DNA of 24,222 nucleotides from CAZJJY01 sp964546445 (GCA_964546445.1 CAZJJY010000005.1:1-24222), one strand, 5' to 3'; shown: positions 1-7,804, numbered from the stretch's first letter. Notes: generated from the letters alone by a model not told the origin. A program made the numbers and translations.

Positions 1-338
1 TAGAAGCTGTTATTGGAGCTATTTTTATCGACCAAGGAATTGAAGCAATTGAAATATTTATTAAAAATAATTTTGAAGATCTTCTAAAAAAATTCGTTGC
101 CTTGGGAAACTTTAAAGATTACAAAAGCCTTTTACAAGAAAAACTTCAAGCTCAAAAGAAAAAATCACCTGTTTATAAAATAACCAATGAAAAGGGCCCA
201 GAACATAATAAAATATTTACTATCAATGTTTATGACCCCAAAAGTGGCTTAATTGCTACTGGAGTTGGCAAGAGCAAGCAAAAGGCTGAACAGGAGGCGG
301 CTAAAATGGCTCTTGAAAAATTGAACCTAAAAAAGTAA
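1..338 (+). CDS. rnc: Ribonuclease III, C-terminal part (5' end cut by window edge)
   Basis: The frame opens at base 3 and is open to the window edge, so the true start lies outside. The visible 111 residues begin with EAVIGAIFIDQG, the last conserved segment of the RNase III catalytic domain; its first Glu corresponds to a metal-binding catalytic Glu of the family. After a short linker comes a double-stranded RNA-binding domain (NFKDYKSLLQEKLQ, then GVGKSKQKAEQEAAKMALEKL, the alpha-beta-beta-beta-alpha fold with its RNA-contacting KSKQKAEQ loop). The enzyme cuts double-stranded RNA in rRNA precursors and other transcripts. It lies 12 bp upstream of rpsP, so the two are probably co-transcribed. 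The call rests on the catalytic remnant plus the dsRBD; the N-terminal signature motif is not visible. Confidence 0.93.
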   Translation, partial: EAVIGAIFIDQGIEAIEIFIKNNFEDLLKKFVALGNFKDYKSLLQEKLQAQKKKSPVYKITNEKGPEHNKIFTINVYDPKSGLIATGVGKSKQKAEQEAAKMALEKLNLKK

Positions 339-350
339 AATATTTAAACT

Positions 351-590
351 ATGGTTAAAATTAGACTTTCCAAAACTGGTGCTAAAAAAAGACCTTCTTT
401 TAGGATTGTTGCTATTGAATCAAAAAATAAAAGAAACGGAAAAATTTTAGATACCATCGGATTTTATGATCCAAAAACAAAACCGCCAACTGTAAAAATT
501 GACCAGAAATTATTTGATAAATGGGTCAAGCAAGGAGCTCAATTAACACAAGCAGTTAAAGATCTAATAAAAAATGAAAAAACTTCTTGA
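351..590 (+). CDS. rpsP: 30S ribosomal protein S16
   Basis: A 79-residue protein with the full S16 pattern: MVKIRLSKTGAKKRPSFRIV at the N-terminus, then a KRNGKILDTIGFYDP segment and a short helical C-terminus. The length is normal for the family. S16 binds 16S rRNA early in 30S assembly. The ATG has no Shine-Dalgarno sequence upstream; instead TATTTAAAC ends one base before the start codon, an arrangement also found at gyrA. The TGA stop shows that UGA is a stop codon here. The 3' end overlaps the KH-protein start by 17 nt, which suggests translational coupling, and rpsP next to a khpA-like gene is a common bacterial arrangement. Confidence 0.97.
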   Translation: MVKIRLSKTGAKKRPSFRIVAIESKNKRNGKILDTIGFYDPKTKPPTVKIDQKLFDKWVKQGAQLTQAVKDLIKNEKTS

Positions 591-807
591 ATTTTTAGTC
601 AAAGCTATTGTTAATTCCCCTGAAGATGTCAGTATCCAAGAGAATCAAGATGGGGAAGGAAATGAATTAGTCCTCGAACTTAAAGTTAACCCAGAAGATA
701 TTAAAATTGTTATTGGTAAAGAAGGTAAAACAATCAGAGCCCTCAGAGAACTTGTTAAAATAAAAGCCATTAAAGAAAAAAAGAGAATCAGAATTAACGT
801 TTCTTAA
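574..807 (+). CDS. khpA: KH-domain RNA-binding protein (KhpA/YlqC family)
   Basis: A 77-residue protein consisting of essentially one KH domain. The GxxG RNA-binding loop is IGKEGKTIRAL, about residues 49-59, preceded by the beta strand DIKIVIG. Size and position directly after rpsP match the KhpA (YlqC) family, small RNA-binding proteins that pair with KhpB in other bacteria and affect RNA turnover and cell division; no KhpB is visible here. The ATG lies inside rpsP (17 nt overlap). The TAA stop overlaps the stop of the convergent pilO-like gene by two bases, so there is no room for a terminator between them. Confidence 0.9.
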   Translation: MKKLLEFLVKAIVNSPEDVSIQENQDGEGNELVLELKVNPEDIKIVIGKEGKTIRALRELVKIKAIKEKKRIRINVS

Positions 808-1520
808 AAAGAAAAAGGGTTTCCTTTAATACCAGTGGCAAAATAAAATTCTTCTTCATCTTTAAAAATTTTAAATTCAGAAATCTTAACTAAAACATTT
901 TCTTCTTCTCTACTAATAGGAGTAATTGGAACTACTAATTTACCAATTGTCTTAGGGAGGGGAAGATAGAAAGATTCTATAAGGACAGTACTCTCAGGAA
1001 CATTTTCTTTCCTCTGAGTAGTAGATAATTGAACAACTTTCATTAAAGGAGACACACTTTTTAAATTAACCAAAAAATTCTTTATTTTATCTTGAGTACC
1101 TATTACTAATACATCAAAAGCTAAAGAAGGTAAAATTGCTCCTCCAACAAGCTTTGGCTTTGCTGCCCCTGTAGATATTTCACCAACCTCACTCAAATTC
1201 ATTCCACTAAAAACTAAACCTGAATCCAAAGCTAGTCTTTTCAAAACAAAAAGGTTTTTAGCAACATCTTTTTCTATCGGTAAAACTCTTAAGACATCAT
1301 CAACCTTTTCATTAAGCTCAACTCCTGCTAATCCTTCCAAGGTAGACAACTTTTCAGTTAAAATTGTTAATTGTCTTCTATTAGAATTAAGTTCTCTCCT
1401 AGCTTTAAAAATATCTGAAATTTTAGGCCTAAGAACAGTAAGACTGGCCAACAAAATTAAAAATAAAATAACTACTGGAATTAAAAATATTTTGTTTTCT
1501 TTTAAGTTTATATTAAACAT
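804..1520 (-). CDS. pilO: PilO-like type IV pilus inner-membrane alignment protein
   Basis: A 238-residue bitopic membrane protein. A short cytoplasmic N-terminus is followed by one hydrophobic segment (about residues 10-30, IFLIPVVILFLILLASLTVL), then a coiled-coil-prone stretch (RRELNSNRRQLTILTEKLSTLE) and an alpha/beta periplasmic-type domain. Sequence similarity to named PilO proteins is weak by eye; the call rests on topology, size and its place directly after pilM and pilN, the canonical pilM-N-O order. PilO dimerises with PilN and links cytoplasmic PilM to the pilus base. The start overlaps the end of pilN by 8 nt. No pilP or pilQ follows: the next gene is the convergent khpA. Confidence 0.72.
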   Translation of the reverse strand: MFNINLKENKIFLIPVVILFLILLASLTVLRPKISDIFKARRELNSNRRQLTILTEKLSTLEGLAGVELNEKVDDVLRVLPIEKDVAKNLFVLKRLALDSGLVFSGMNLSEVGEISTGAAKPKLVGGAILPSLAFDVLVIGTQDKIKNFLVNLKSVSPLMKVVQLSTTQRKENVPESTVLIESFYLPLPKTIGKLVVPITPISREEENVLVKISEFKIFKDEEEFYFATGIKGNPFSF

Positions 1521-2064
1521 TATCTTTTGCTTCTAAAAAAATAACAAACATATAAGAACCATTCTCTTGTCTATCTAAAGTTGACAAAGTGACATTTGAA
1601 AACAAAGAATTTGTTCCATCTTCCTTGAACTTATCTAAAAATTCACCCAAAGCAACCACATTTGAAGACTCACCAGAAACTGTTAATTCGCCAGTATTCA
1701 CGGCCATGAAACTTTTTATCTTTACTCCTTGAGGAATATCTTCAAAATAAGAAAGAAAACTAACAAAATTAGGTCTTTTATCATTTCTAAAAAATTTATT
1801 TAGAGAAGATAATCTTTGTTTTAATAAAACCTGTAATGACTCTATCTCTTTTAGATCTTCAATTTTATCTTTCTTTAAGGTAATCTGTGAAGAAGTTTTT
1901 TCTATTTGATTATTTAAAAAAGCCCAGTAAGAAAAAACTGCTCCTACGATTAGAAAGTAGGTGATTAGGACAATAAAACTGGCTATCTTAGCTATTCTGG
2001 AAATTTTAGCTTTTTTTTCTGAATCAGCTCTTTGACCAGAAAGAAAGTTAATTTCATTTTTCAT
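1513..2064 (-). CDS. pilN: PilN-like type IV pilus assembly protein
   Basis: A 183-residue bitopic protein. The N-terminus KNEINFLSGQR resembles the INLLP motif by which PilN binds PilM in the cytoplasm. One transmembrane helix follows at about residues 27-49 (IASFIVLITYFLIVGAVFSY), then a coiled-coil region (NNQIEKTSSQITLKKDKIED) and a small ferredoxin-like domain. The ATG overlaps the pilM stop by 4 nt, and the pilM tail supplies GAAGGAG five bases ahead of it, one of the few clear ribosome-binding sites here. Size, topology, the N-terminal motif and gene order support PilN. Confidence 0.82.
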   Translation of the reverse strand: MKNEINFLSGQRADSEKKAKISRIAKIASFIVLITYFLIVGAVFSYWAFLNNQIEKTSSQITLKKDKIEDLKEIESLQVLLKQRLSSLNKFFRNDKRPNFVSFLSYFEDIPQGVKIKSFMAVNTGELTVSGESSNVVALGEFLDKFKEDGTNSLFSNVTLSTLDRQENGSYMFVIFLEAKDNV

Positions 2065-3077
2065 TTTATCTCCTTCATAGCTAAACCAGTTGCAATAGCA
2101 TATAAAGGAATCTCTGATGTCGGAAGTTTTTTGGGTAAGCTCTCTTTAGACATTTGTGAAAAAGGATTGCCTAATTGAATTTCTAAATTTAATTTTTTAA
2201 CCATAAGTGAAGATATCTCAGATAAAGTAGCTGTACCACCAGTTAAAATAATTCTTGAAATAGTCTTTTTCTTTTCTACTCGATAAAAATTAAGTATTTT
2301 TTCTATTTCTCTAATAATCACATCAATTACCGGAATCATTGCCTCAATCATTTTCCCTTCTAATTTCTGTGGGTCAACACCATAAGCCTTCTTGTAAGCT
2401 TCTGCTTGAGCCGGTTGTAGCCCTAAACTTGAGGCCACTGCTCTTGTTAAAGCTTCACCCGCAGTTGGAATCGAACGAGTAAAAATAATTTGCTTGTTTT
2501 CTACTACAGCAATATCGCTTGCCTTAGCTCCAAAATCAATAACCATAACCGCTTCAGGATTGATAACTAAACTACGAGCTGCAGCCAAAATTTCTGTTTC
2601 TAAACTAACAGTGTTAAAACCGGCTGATTTAACAACCTTAATTGTTTTGTCAATCAAACGATTTGGGGCAGCGGCCAGAAGAACTTCAATCTTTTCCTTA
2701 GCATCTTCCTTGATCCTCCCGATTATTTGATGGGAGATCGTTGCTTCTGCAAGAGGAATGGGAATATATTGTTCTGCTTCCCACTTTAAAGCTGAAGTTA
2801 ACTCATTTTCAGAAAGCTGAGGTAAGGTAATTACTTGAGTAAAAACTTGATCCTGAGGCAAAGCAGTAACAACGTTTTTTGTCTTAATCTTAGTCTCCTG
2901 ATGAAGTTTTTTAATAATTGTCGCTAATTGGGTCAAGTCACTCTCAGAATCAGATAAAATTCCTTTTAGAGTAGAAGGCGCACTGCCTAAGGCCACTAAG
3001 CGATATTTATCTCCGCTTTTTTGAACCTGAACAATCTTTATCTTATGGGAACCGATATCTAAACCGAAAAATTCCAT
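2061..3077 (-). CDS. pilM: Type IV pilus assembly ATPase-fold protein PilM
   Basis: A 338-residue cytoplasmic protein of the FtsA/actin-like fold. It begins MEFFGLDIGSHKIKIVQV, the phosphate-1 motif typical of PilM. It has a second phosphate motif near VMVIDFGAKASDIAVVENK and the adenosine motif ILTGGTATLSEI near residue 280. The length is standard for the family. PilM binds the N-terminus of PilN and couples the cytoplasmic ATPases to the PilN/PilO membrane complex. It overlaps pilN by 4 nt and follows the PilX-like gene by 16 bp, forming one transcription unit. Confidence 0.95.
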   Translation of the reverse strand: MEFFGLDIGSHKIKIVQVQKSGDKYRLVALGSAPSTLKGILSDSESDLTQLATIIKKLHQETKIKTKNVVTALPQDQVFTQVITLPQLSENELTSALKWEAEQYIPIPLAEATISHQIIGRIKEDAKEKIEVLLAAAPNRLIDKTIKVVKSAGFNTVSLETEILAAARSLVINPEAVMVIDFGAKASDIAVVENKQIIFTRSIPTAGEALTRAVASSLGLQPAQAEAYKKAYGVDPQKLEGKMIEAMIPVIDVIIREIEKILNFYRVEKKKTISRIILTGGTATLSEISSLMVKKLNLEIQLGNPFSQMSKESLPKKLPTSEIPLYAIATGLAMKEIK

Positions 3078-3093
3078 TTGGGCAGTCTTTCTG

Positions 3094-3975
3094 TTATTTT
3101 ACTAAATCTCCTGTTGAAAATAAAACGTAGTCAAAAATTCCTGGTGGTGATTCATAAAACTGACATTGTCGAACTTTTCTACTGACACTTGATTCGGCAA
3201 TGGTTGCTTGTGATTCATAACATTTACCCTGTAATGGCAAATCCCCACTGGCCGAAACAGCAATAGGTTCTAATTCAGGATTATAAAAAAGTTTTAATCT
3301 TAAACTGTAAGGAATCGCCCCACCTGGAATACCAAAATCAGCCACTAAATCCAGATCTTCAGCAAAGGCTAAATCTCCACAATTGCCACCACCTGTACTA
3401 TCAGCGACATCAAAACCATTACCTCGATCAGCCTTAGGATCAAAAGCTCCTCTGGCAACCTTAAAGGTCCCTGCATCTTGATAGAGTAAAGCCGCCTCAA
3501 TGGCTGGAGTGTTATCATCAATAACCGTATCGTCCCCCCAACAGATAGTTATATTTCCACCGGCAGGAAAGTAAGTACTTGGATCTAGAGCTCCTTCATC
3601 CGTATGTCCTACTAACCAAATATTAGCCAATTCTTCTGATTCAAATTTTGAACCAGCAAAATCAAAATCTGTTCCACCTCCTTGGACTGTCTCAGAAACT
3701 TCAGCCGTAATATCACCGATATCAACTAAACCACTTTCAGGAGCTGATCCTAATTTTAAGGCTTCTTCAATTCCAGCTTCAGCAGCTGAAAATGCTCTGG
3801 CTGATTCTTCTTCATAACGGGAAATTTTAATATTAGTAATTGAGTAAGAGGCAACGGCTAAACCAATTGTCAAAATTACTGCAGTAACTAATAAAATAAT
3901 TAAAAGAGTCTGACCTGAATCTTTGGAGGCAGAAGAGTTATTTTTGAATAGACAGAACAATCGCCTAAAAGCCAT
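3094..3975 (-). CDS. PilX N-terminal-domain pilus protein (minor prepilin-like)
   Basis: A 293-residue protein. A basic leader ends in DSG, then the hydrophobic helix QTLLIILLVTAVILTIGLAV and the ARAFSAAEAGIEEAL segment follow, the hallmark of the PilX_N family. The presumed mature protein lacks Glu at position 5 (QTLLI), as is usual for PilX_N and GspK-type subunits, while the remaining prepilins of this window except none of the tandem array keep it. The rest (about 230 residues) is acidic and Gly/Asp-rich with several Cys, likely a surface-exposed globular domain of unrecognised fold. It is first in the pilMNO operon. The family role (minor tip or priming subunit) is inference; the position-5 change and AAEAG segment are seen directly. 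Confidence 0.82.
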   Translation of the reverse strand: MAFRRLFCLFKNNSSASKDSGQTLLIILLVTAVILTIGLAVASYSITNIKISRYEEESARAFSAAEAGIEEALKLGSAPESGLVDIGDITAEVSETVQGGGTDFDFAGSKFESEELANIWLVGHTDEGALDPSTYFPAGGNITICWGDDTVIDDNTPAIEAALLYQDAGTFKVARGAFDPKADRGNGFDVADSTGGGNCGDLAFAEDLDLVADFGIPGGAIPYSLRLKLFYNPELEPIAVSASGDLPLQGKCYESQATIAESSVSRKVRQCQFYESPPGIFDYVLFSTGDLVK

Positions 3976-3983
3976 TTAACTAA

Positions 3984-4012
3984 ATTTAAAGGCAAAACCC
4001 AATCAAAGTCAA
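3984..4012 (-). promoter_or_regulatory. Predicted promoter of the pilX-pilM-pilN-pilO operon
   Basis: On the minus strand, TTGACT (4012-4007) and TTAAAT (3989-3984) are separated by 17 bp. Only 8 bp separate the -10 box from the ATG at 3975, so the transcript would have almost no leader. It lies in the divergent spacer shared with the polyprenyl synthase gene. Confidence 0.6.
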
Positions 4013-4038
4013 GACTTATCTTCCTTTTTTAAAACCCC

Positions 4039-4044
4039 TATGAT
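4039..4044 (+). promoter_or_regulatory. Predicted -10 box of the polyprenyl synthase gene
   Basis: TATGAT lies 11 bp before the GTG start at 4056. No convincing -35 hexamer is seen at 16-18 bp upstream, so this is weaker than the other promoter calls. It again implies a leader of only a few bases. Confidence 0.4.
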
Positions 4045-4055
4045 AGAATGCTCTC

Positions 4056-5120
4056 GTGGATTTCAAACAATATTTCTCCCCATACACAAAAAAAATAAAC
4101 AGTTTTTTAGAAGATTTCCTTCAAAAAAAAGCCAAAGAATCTAAAAATATTAACTCTTCTTTACCATTATTATGGAAAAATATGAAAGATATTATTATTA
4201 GAGGAAAAAGGATCCGTGGCAATTTAATCCGTTTAGGCTATGAATGCTTTAAAAAACCCGAAGATAAAGAACTCCTTCCTATTTCGGCGGCCATTGAATT
4301 AAATCATTCAGCGCTCCTTATCCATGATGACATTATCGACCAAAGTAAACTACGGCGTGGCCAACCAACCATCCATGAAAAATATAAAGAATATCACCTT
4401 AAAAATTATCAAAAAGGATCTGCTGATCATTATGGAAAAAGCATGGCTATTGTTTCAGGGCTTATCGCTTATTTTGAAATGCCCAAACTTGTTGTTAATT
4501 CTTCATTTAGAAATGATTTAAAAACAAAAGCTATTGACGAATTTAGTTTTTTTCTGGTTAACACAGGCTATGGCGAGATCCTTGATATCGATCTTCCATA
4601 CAGGGAAAAACTAGAAGAAAAGGACGTCTTTGATATTCACACTTACAAAACTGCTTACTATACTATCATTGGTCCTCTAAAAATAGGAGCTATTTTGGCT
4701 GGAGCTAAACAAAAAGATCTAAAGATTTTTGAAGACTATGGAACACCTTTAGGCATCGCTTTCCAAATACAAGATGATATTTTGGGTATCTTTGGAGACG
4801 AAAAAAGTACTGGTAAAAAAAATGGTGACGATATAAAAGAAGGTAAAAACACTATTCTTTTTACTCAAGCTTTAAAAAAAGCTCATCTTAAACAAAAAAA
4901 GATCCTAAAAAAATTATGGGGAAAAGAAGATATCAATACAGAAGAAATCAATCACATCAGAAAAATCATTGTTGAAACTGGAGCCTTAGACTATTCTCAA
5001 GAATTAGCTTCTGACCTAGCTGAAAAAGCAAAAAAAACAGTTAGCAAAATCACCAAGAATAAAAATCTTCAGGAAGTCTTCTTAAGCTTGGCAGATTTTA
5101 TCATCAAAAGGGAAAAGTAA
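4056..5120 (+). CDS. Polyprenyl diphosphate synthase (trans-isoprenyl transferase)
   Basis: A 354-residue soluble enzyme with both aspartate-rich motifs of the family: first motif DDIID at residues 91-95, followed by the conserved LRRGQPTIHEKY, and second motif QDDILGIFGDE at about 239-249. GKRIRGNLI at 50-58 is the usual substrate-binding segment. These enzymes condense isopentenyl diphosphate onto an allylic diphosphate to make geranyl-, farnesyl- or longer chains. Chain length cannot be read safely from sequence alone. The start is GTG. It stands alone on the plus strand between two minus-strand pilus operons, and its stop is one base from the convergent pilin stop at 5122. Confidence 0.93.
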   Translation: MDFKQYFSPYTKKINSFLEDFLQKKAKESKNINSSLPLLWKNMKDIIIRGKRIRGNLIRLGYECFKKPEDKELLPISAAIELNHSALLIHDDIIDQSKLRRGQPTIHEKYKEYHLKNYQKGSADHYGKSMAIVSGLIAYFEMPKLVVNSSFRNDLKTKAIDEFSFFLVNTGYGEILDIDLPYREKLEEKDVFDIHTYKTAYYTIIGPLKIGAILAGAKQKDLKIFEDYGTPLGIAFQIQDDILGIFGDEKSTGKKNGDDIKEGKNTILFTQALKKAHLKQKKILKKLWGKEDINTEEINHIRKIIVETGALDYSQELASDLAEKAKKTVSKITKNKNLQEVFLSLADFIIKREK

Positions 5121-5121
5121 G

Positions 5122-5634
5122 TTAATAATTTCTTGTTTCTATGGTAGTTTTGAAATTAATACTTGCCTCTTCTTCAACCCTAGAAGTAGGGGAGATATTC
5201 TGATCTAAAGTAAAATCGATGACGATTGTTTTAGGATTAAAATCTCCTGTTGAATTATCACAATTAAAAACTCCACTAGTTACTTTTACTTGATCGCTAG
5301 TCATTCTAGAAGAATTTGAAGCAATATAACCATCAACAAATTCAAACTCTGTCTCTTGCTTGTCAGAATCCATGATCTTAATCTTGACCATTCCACTTTC
5401 ACAAATATCTCCGTCGGAATTAGTAATGATGGTTGAAGAATTTCTAATCATTCTTTCCATAACCGATAAAGCATATTCTCCATTTTGCTTCACCGTTGTC
5501 AAATTCTTAGACTTGTTAGAACCTCTAATGACAGTAAAAAACATGTTTGTTCCTATGACAGCAATAACACCTAGGATACCAACAACAACTACAATTTCAA
5601 TAATAGTAAAACCTTTTTGTTTTTTTATTTCCAT
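5122..5634 (-). CDS. Minor prepilin (type IV pilin-like, PilW/GspJ-style position)
   Basis: A 170-residue prepilin. The short basic leader MEIKKQKG is followed by FTIIEIVVVVGILGVIAVIG, so cleavage is expected after Gly8 with Glu at mature position 5. The rest is a soluble beta-rich domain with two Cys. It is the last gene of the large pilus operon and overlaps the preceding pilin by 10 nt. Its place after FimT- and PilV-like genes suggests the PilW/GspJ role in a tip-priming minor pilin set, but the sequence alone does not prove that. Confidence 0.85.
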   Translation of the reverse strand: MEIKKQKGFTIIEIVVVVGILGVIAVIGTNMFFTVIRGSNKSKNLTTVKQNGEYALSVMERMIRNSSTIITNSDGDICESGMVKIKIMDSDKQETEFEFVDGYIASNSSRMTSDQVKVTSGVFNCDNSTGDFNPKTIVIDFTLDQNISPTSRVEEEASINFKTTIETRNY

Positions 5635-6014
5635 CTAGTTAAATATGTACTTAAATCAGATTGATGGGTTCCTTTTGTGTTTTCCCAAGTAACGACAACC
5701 TGAATCTCCATTTTTTGATTTTCTTCTCCTGTGACCGGGGTATAAGTAATTGTTCTTTCAAATTTATTAATCGTTTCTTCTTCAGAACCACTTTTACCCC
5801 AAAATTCTATTTCATTTTGTTCTTTCAACCTACGAGCGTTTTCTATCCCTTCCTGAGCATATTGGGTAGCTGTTTGTTGATCCCTAGCAAAACTAGAATT
5901 CTGGATAGAAGAAATCGTTACTCTTACTAGAGCCAAAATAACAATCGCCACCAAAGATAAAGCAACCACAACTTCTATAACAGATTGGCCTTCGTTTAGT
6001 CTTAAAAATCTCAC
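5625..6014 (-). CDS. Minor prepilin, PilV/GspI-like
   Basis: A 129-residue prepilin with leader MRFLRLNEG and mature start QSVIEVVVALSLVAIVILAL. Gly precedes the cut and Glu sits at mature position 5, but residue 1 is Gln rather than the usual Phe. The ATQYAQEGIENARRLKE segment after the helix resembles the AQEGLE region of PilV-type minor pilins. The start codon is GTG in a 4 nt GTGA overlap with the preceding prepilin, so the two are translationally coupled. Confidence 0.85.
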   Translation of the reverse strand: MRFLRLNEGQSVIEVVVALSLVAIVILALVRVTISSIQNSSFARDQQTATQYAQEGIENARRLKEQNEIEFWGKSGSEEETINKFERTITYTPVTGEENQKMEIQVVVTWENTKGTHQSDLSTYLTRWK

Positions 6015-6472
6015 TTTATTTCTCCAACACTATTAACACTAACCGTCTGTGTTTCGCTAAAACCCGATAAAATAATTTGAACTGTCCCAGAAACATCAAT
6101 TCCCTGACTTAAGACTTTAAAAAAAATTTCATCAGGTCCAGCTTGCTTGATTATTCCTTCGGTCAAAGATAATCCCGCACTTACAACAACATCAGAATCA
6201 CAAACGGCCGTAATTTGATAATTACTATTACTTGTAAATTCTAACTTATGACCAGATAGGGGACCAACACCACAATCGGATGGTTTCTCTCCGCTCAGAG
6301 CCTTACTTTGTGTCAATCTTAAATCAGAAATTAATTGGTCCCTAGCTTTGGTTAAAATCTGACGGCGATTAAAACGATTATATTGAACTAAACCGATACT
6401 AAAAACTAAGGAAATAATAGTAATTGTTACCAAAAGTTCAACTAGGGTAAAACCTGGACAGAATTTCTTCAT
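6011..6472 (-). CDS. Minor prepilin, FimT/GspH-like
   Basis: A prepilin of 153 residues from the ATG at 6472. That start gives the normal short leader MKKFCPG, whereas an in-frame start at 6526 would add 18 residues and run into the preceding gene. The mature helix is FTLVELLVTITIISLVFSIG. The following RRQILTKARDQLISDLRLTQSKALS matches the GspH/FimT pattern, in which LxxDLRxAQsxA follows the helix. GspH/FimT proteins belong to the minor pilin complex that primes fibre assembly. It overlaps the PilV-like gene by 4 nt. Confidence 0.87.
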   Translation of the reverse strand: MKKFCPGFTLVELLVTITIISLVFSIGLVQYNRFNRRQILTKARDQLISDLRLTQSKALSGEKPSDCGVGPLSGHKLEFTSNSNYQITAVCDSDVVVSAGLSLTEGIIKQAGPDEIFFKVLSQGIDVSGTVQIILSGFSETQTVSVNSVGEIK

Positions 6473-6476
6473 ATTT

Positions 6477-6884
6477 TTATGGATTAATTGTTTTGTAATT
6501 ACAGTCTTCCGAACCACAACTACCACAACCAGTAACTGTTCCTTCTTCCATCTCTAAAGAAGCACAAAGAGTATAAGAATCAGCCGCTCCAACATATATA
6601 TATTGTTTACTAGAAATAGGATCAGCTGGAATAGTTAGATAAGTCTGAGTATCACAGGTAATATCATCCCCAGAAGATAGTGTTCCGGCAGGATAACTTC
6701 CAGTATCGGCTCGACACATTTCCATAGCGCTCCTTATCTGTTCCAAATCAGTTTTTCTTTTTCCATCACGCGCACTTTTTCTAGCCCCTTGGTAGGAAAC
6801 CAAAGAAATACCAGCTAAAACAGCCACAATCGTCATGGCTACTAAAAGCTCAATTAATGTAAAACCTTTTTTATTTCTCATCAT
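6477..6884 (-). CDS. Type IV prepilin, tandem array paralogue (GspG-like)
   Basis: A 135-residue prepilin with leader MMRNKKG and mature start FTLIELLVAMTIVAVLAGIS. It has the array's shared core ARDGKRKTDLEQIRSAMEM followed by GSYPAG, and ends with a CGSCGSEDCNY cluster. The ARDxxRxxDLxxI...YP pattern is typical of GspG/PilA-type pilins of small genomes. Its ATG lies 2 bp after the upstream stop. A second ATG three bases in is equally possible and changes nothing after cleavage. Confidence 0.9.
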   Translation of the reverse strand: MMRNKKGFTLIELLVAMTIVAVLAGISLVSYQGARKSARDGKRKTDLEQIRSAMEMCRADTGSYPAGTLSSGDDITCDTQTYLTIPADPISSKQYIYVGAADSYTLCASLEMEEGTVTGCGSCGSEDCNYKTINP

Positions 6885-6886
6885 TA

Positions 6887-7309
6887 TTATAAATCACAAC
6901 TACTGTCATCTGGTTCTGTCTCAAAATTACCAGATCTCCCAGTCGAACACACTTCCCAATATCCCCCCGTCGTCTCTAGACCTCCATAGACTACGTATCC
7001 ATCACCTGAAGCAGAGGAGTAAAAGCCATAACTATTCCCTGTTGTCGGATCAGAAGGGCAAGTAGACATATAAGAAGGACTTAAAACCGTACATAAACCA
7101 ACAATGGTACTCAAAGAGTCAGGATAAAGCCCATTATTAGAAGAAGCATAAGTTTCTAACGCATTACGGTATTGACTTAAGTCACTTCTTCTTTGAGTAT
7201 CTCTAGCCTGTTTTTGAGCCCCAGTATAACTTACCAGTGTTAAAGAGGCTAAAATACCAATAATAGAAATAACTACTAATAATTCAATTAATGTAAAACC
7301 TTTTTTCAT
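6887..7309 (-). CDS. Type IV prepilin, tandem array paralogue
   Basis: A 140-residue prepilin with leader MKKG and mature start FTLIELLVVISIIGILASLT. The shared core reads ARDTQRRSDLSQYRNALET, then NGLYPDS. Four Cys are spread through the C-terminal half. The ATG is preceded by a near-perfect Shine-Dalgarno, AAAGGAGGTGA, ending three bases upstream; this is one of only two such sites in the operon and suggests higher or independent translation of this subunit. Confidence 0.92.
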   Translation of the reverse strand: MKKGFTLIELLVVISIIGILASLTLVSYTGAQKQARDTQRRSDLSQYRNALETYASSNNGLYPDSLSTIVGLCTVLSPSYMSTCPSDPTTGNSYGFYSSASGDGYVVYGGLETTGGYWEVCSTGRSGNFETEPDDSSCDL

Positions 7310-7321
7310 TCTTCACCTCCT

Positions 7322-7804
7322 TTAATCAGCACAAACAACATAATCATCAGCTCCTACAGAACAAACAGAACAGCGCGTTTGTGAACTATCTATATTGCCA
7401 TCTGATTGGTTTTCTAAAGTACCCCAAATACAGAAATCTTGACCACTCGCTTCTTGAGAATAACTATAAATTTCATCAGGCATTGGATCTTGAGGTAAGA
7501 TTCTCATGTAGGTCATACTTCCTCTTGTCCAAACAGCTGACCAACTACAAGCTACAGGGGAATCTCCTGAACCACAAGCTACAATATTAACCCCAGAATC
7601 GGCTGGATACTCTCCATAGTCATTATAATATAGTCTTAAGGCCGTTTTAATATGATTTAAATCTGACTTTCGTTGAACATCTCTGGCTCTTTCTCGAGCC
7701 GCATTGAAGTTAACCATAATTAGAGCTGTTAATAAACCAATAACGGAAATAACAACTAAAAGTTCGATTAAAGTAAAACCTTTTTTCACTCTTAATTTCC
7801 TCAT
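7322..7804 (-). CDS. Type IV prepilin, tandem array paralogue
   Basis: A 160-residue prepilin with leader MRKLRVKKG and mature start FTLIELLVVISVIGLLTALI. The shared core is ARDVQRKSDLNHIKTALRLYY, then GEYPAD. The C-terminal domain contains several Cys, including CSVC near the end. The start ATGA overlaps the preceding stop by 4 nt. It is closest in style to the next array member upstream (7801-8229), sharing YYNDYG. Confidence 0.92.
   Translation of the reverse strand: MRKLRVKKGFTLIELLVVISVIGLLTALIMVNFNAARERARDVQRKSDLNHIKTALRLYYNDYGEYPADSGVNIVACGSGDSPVACSWSAVWTRGSMTYMRILPQDPMPDEIYSYSQEASGQDFCIWGTLENQSDGNIDSSQTRCSVCSVGADDYVVCAD

Noticed and set aside
351..590. UGA recoded as glycine, as in some CPR lineages
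   Set aside because: rpsP and several pilins end at TGA exactly where family members end.
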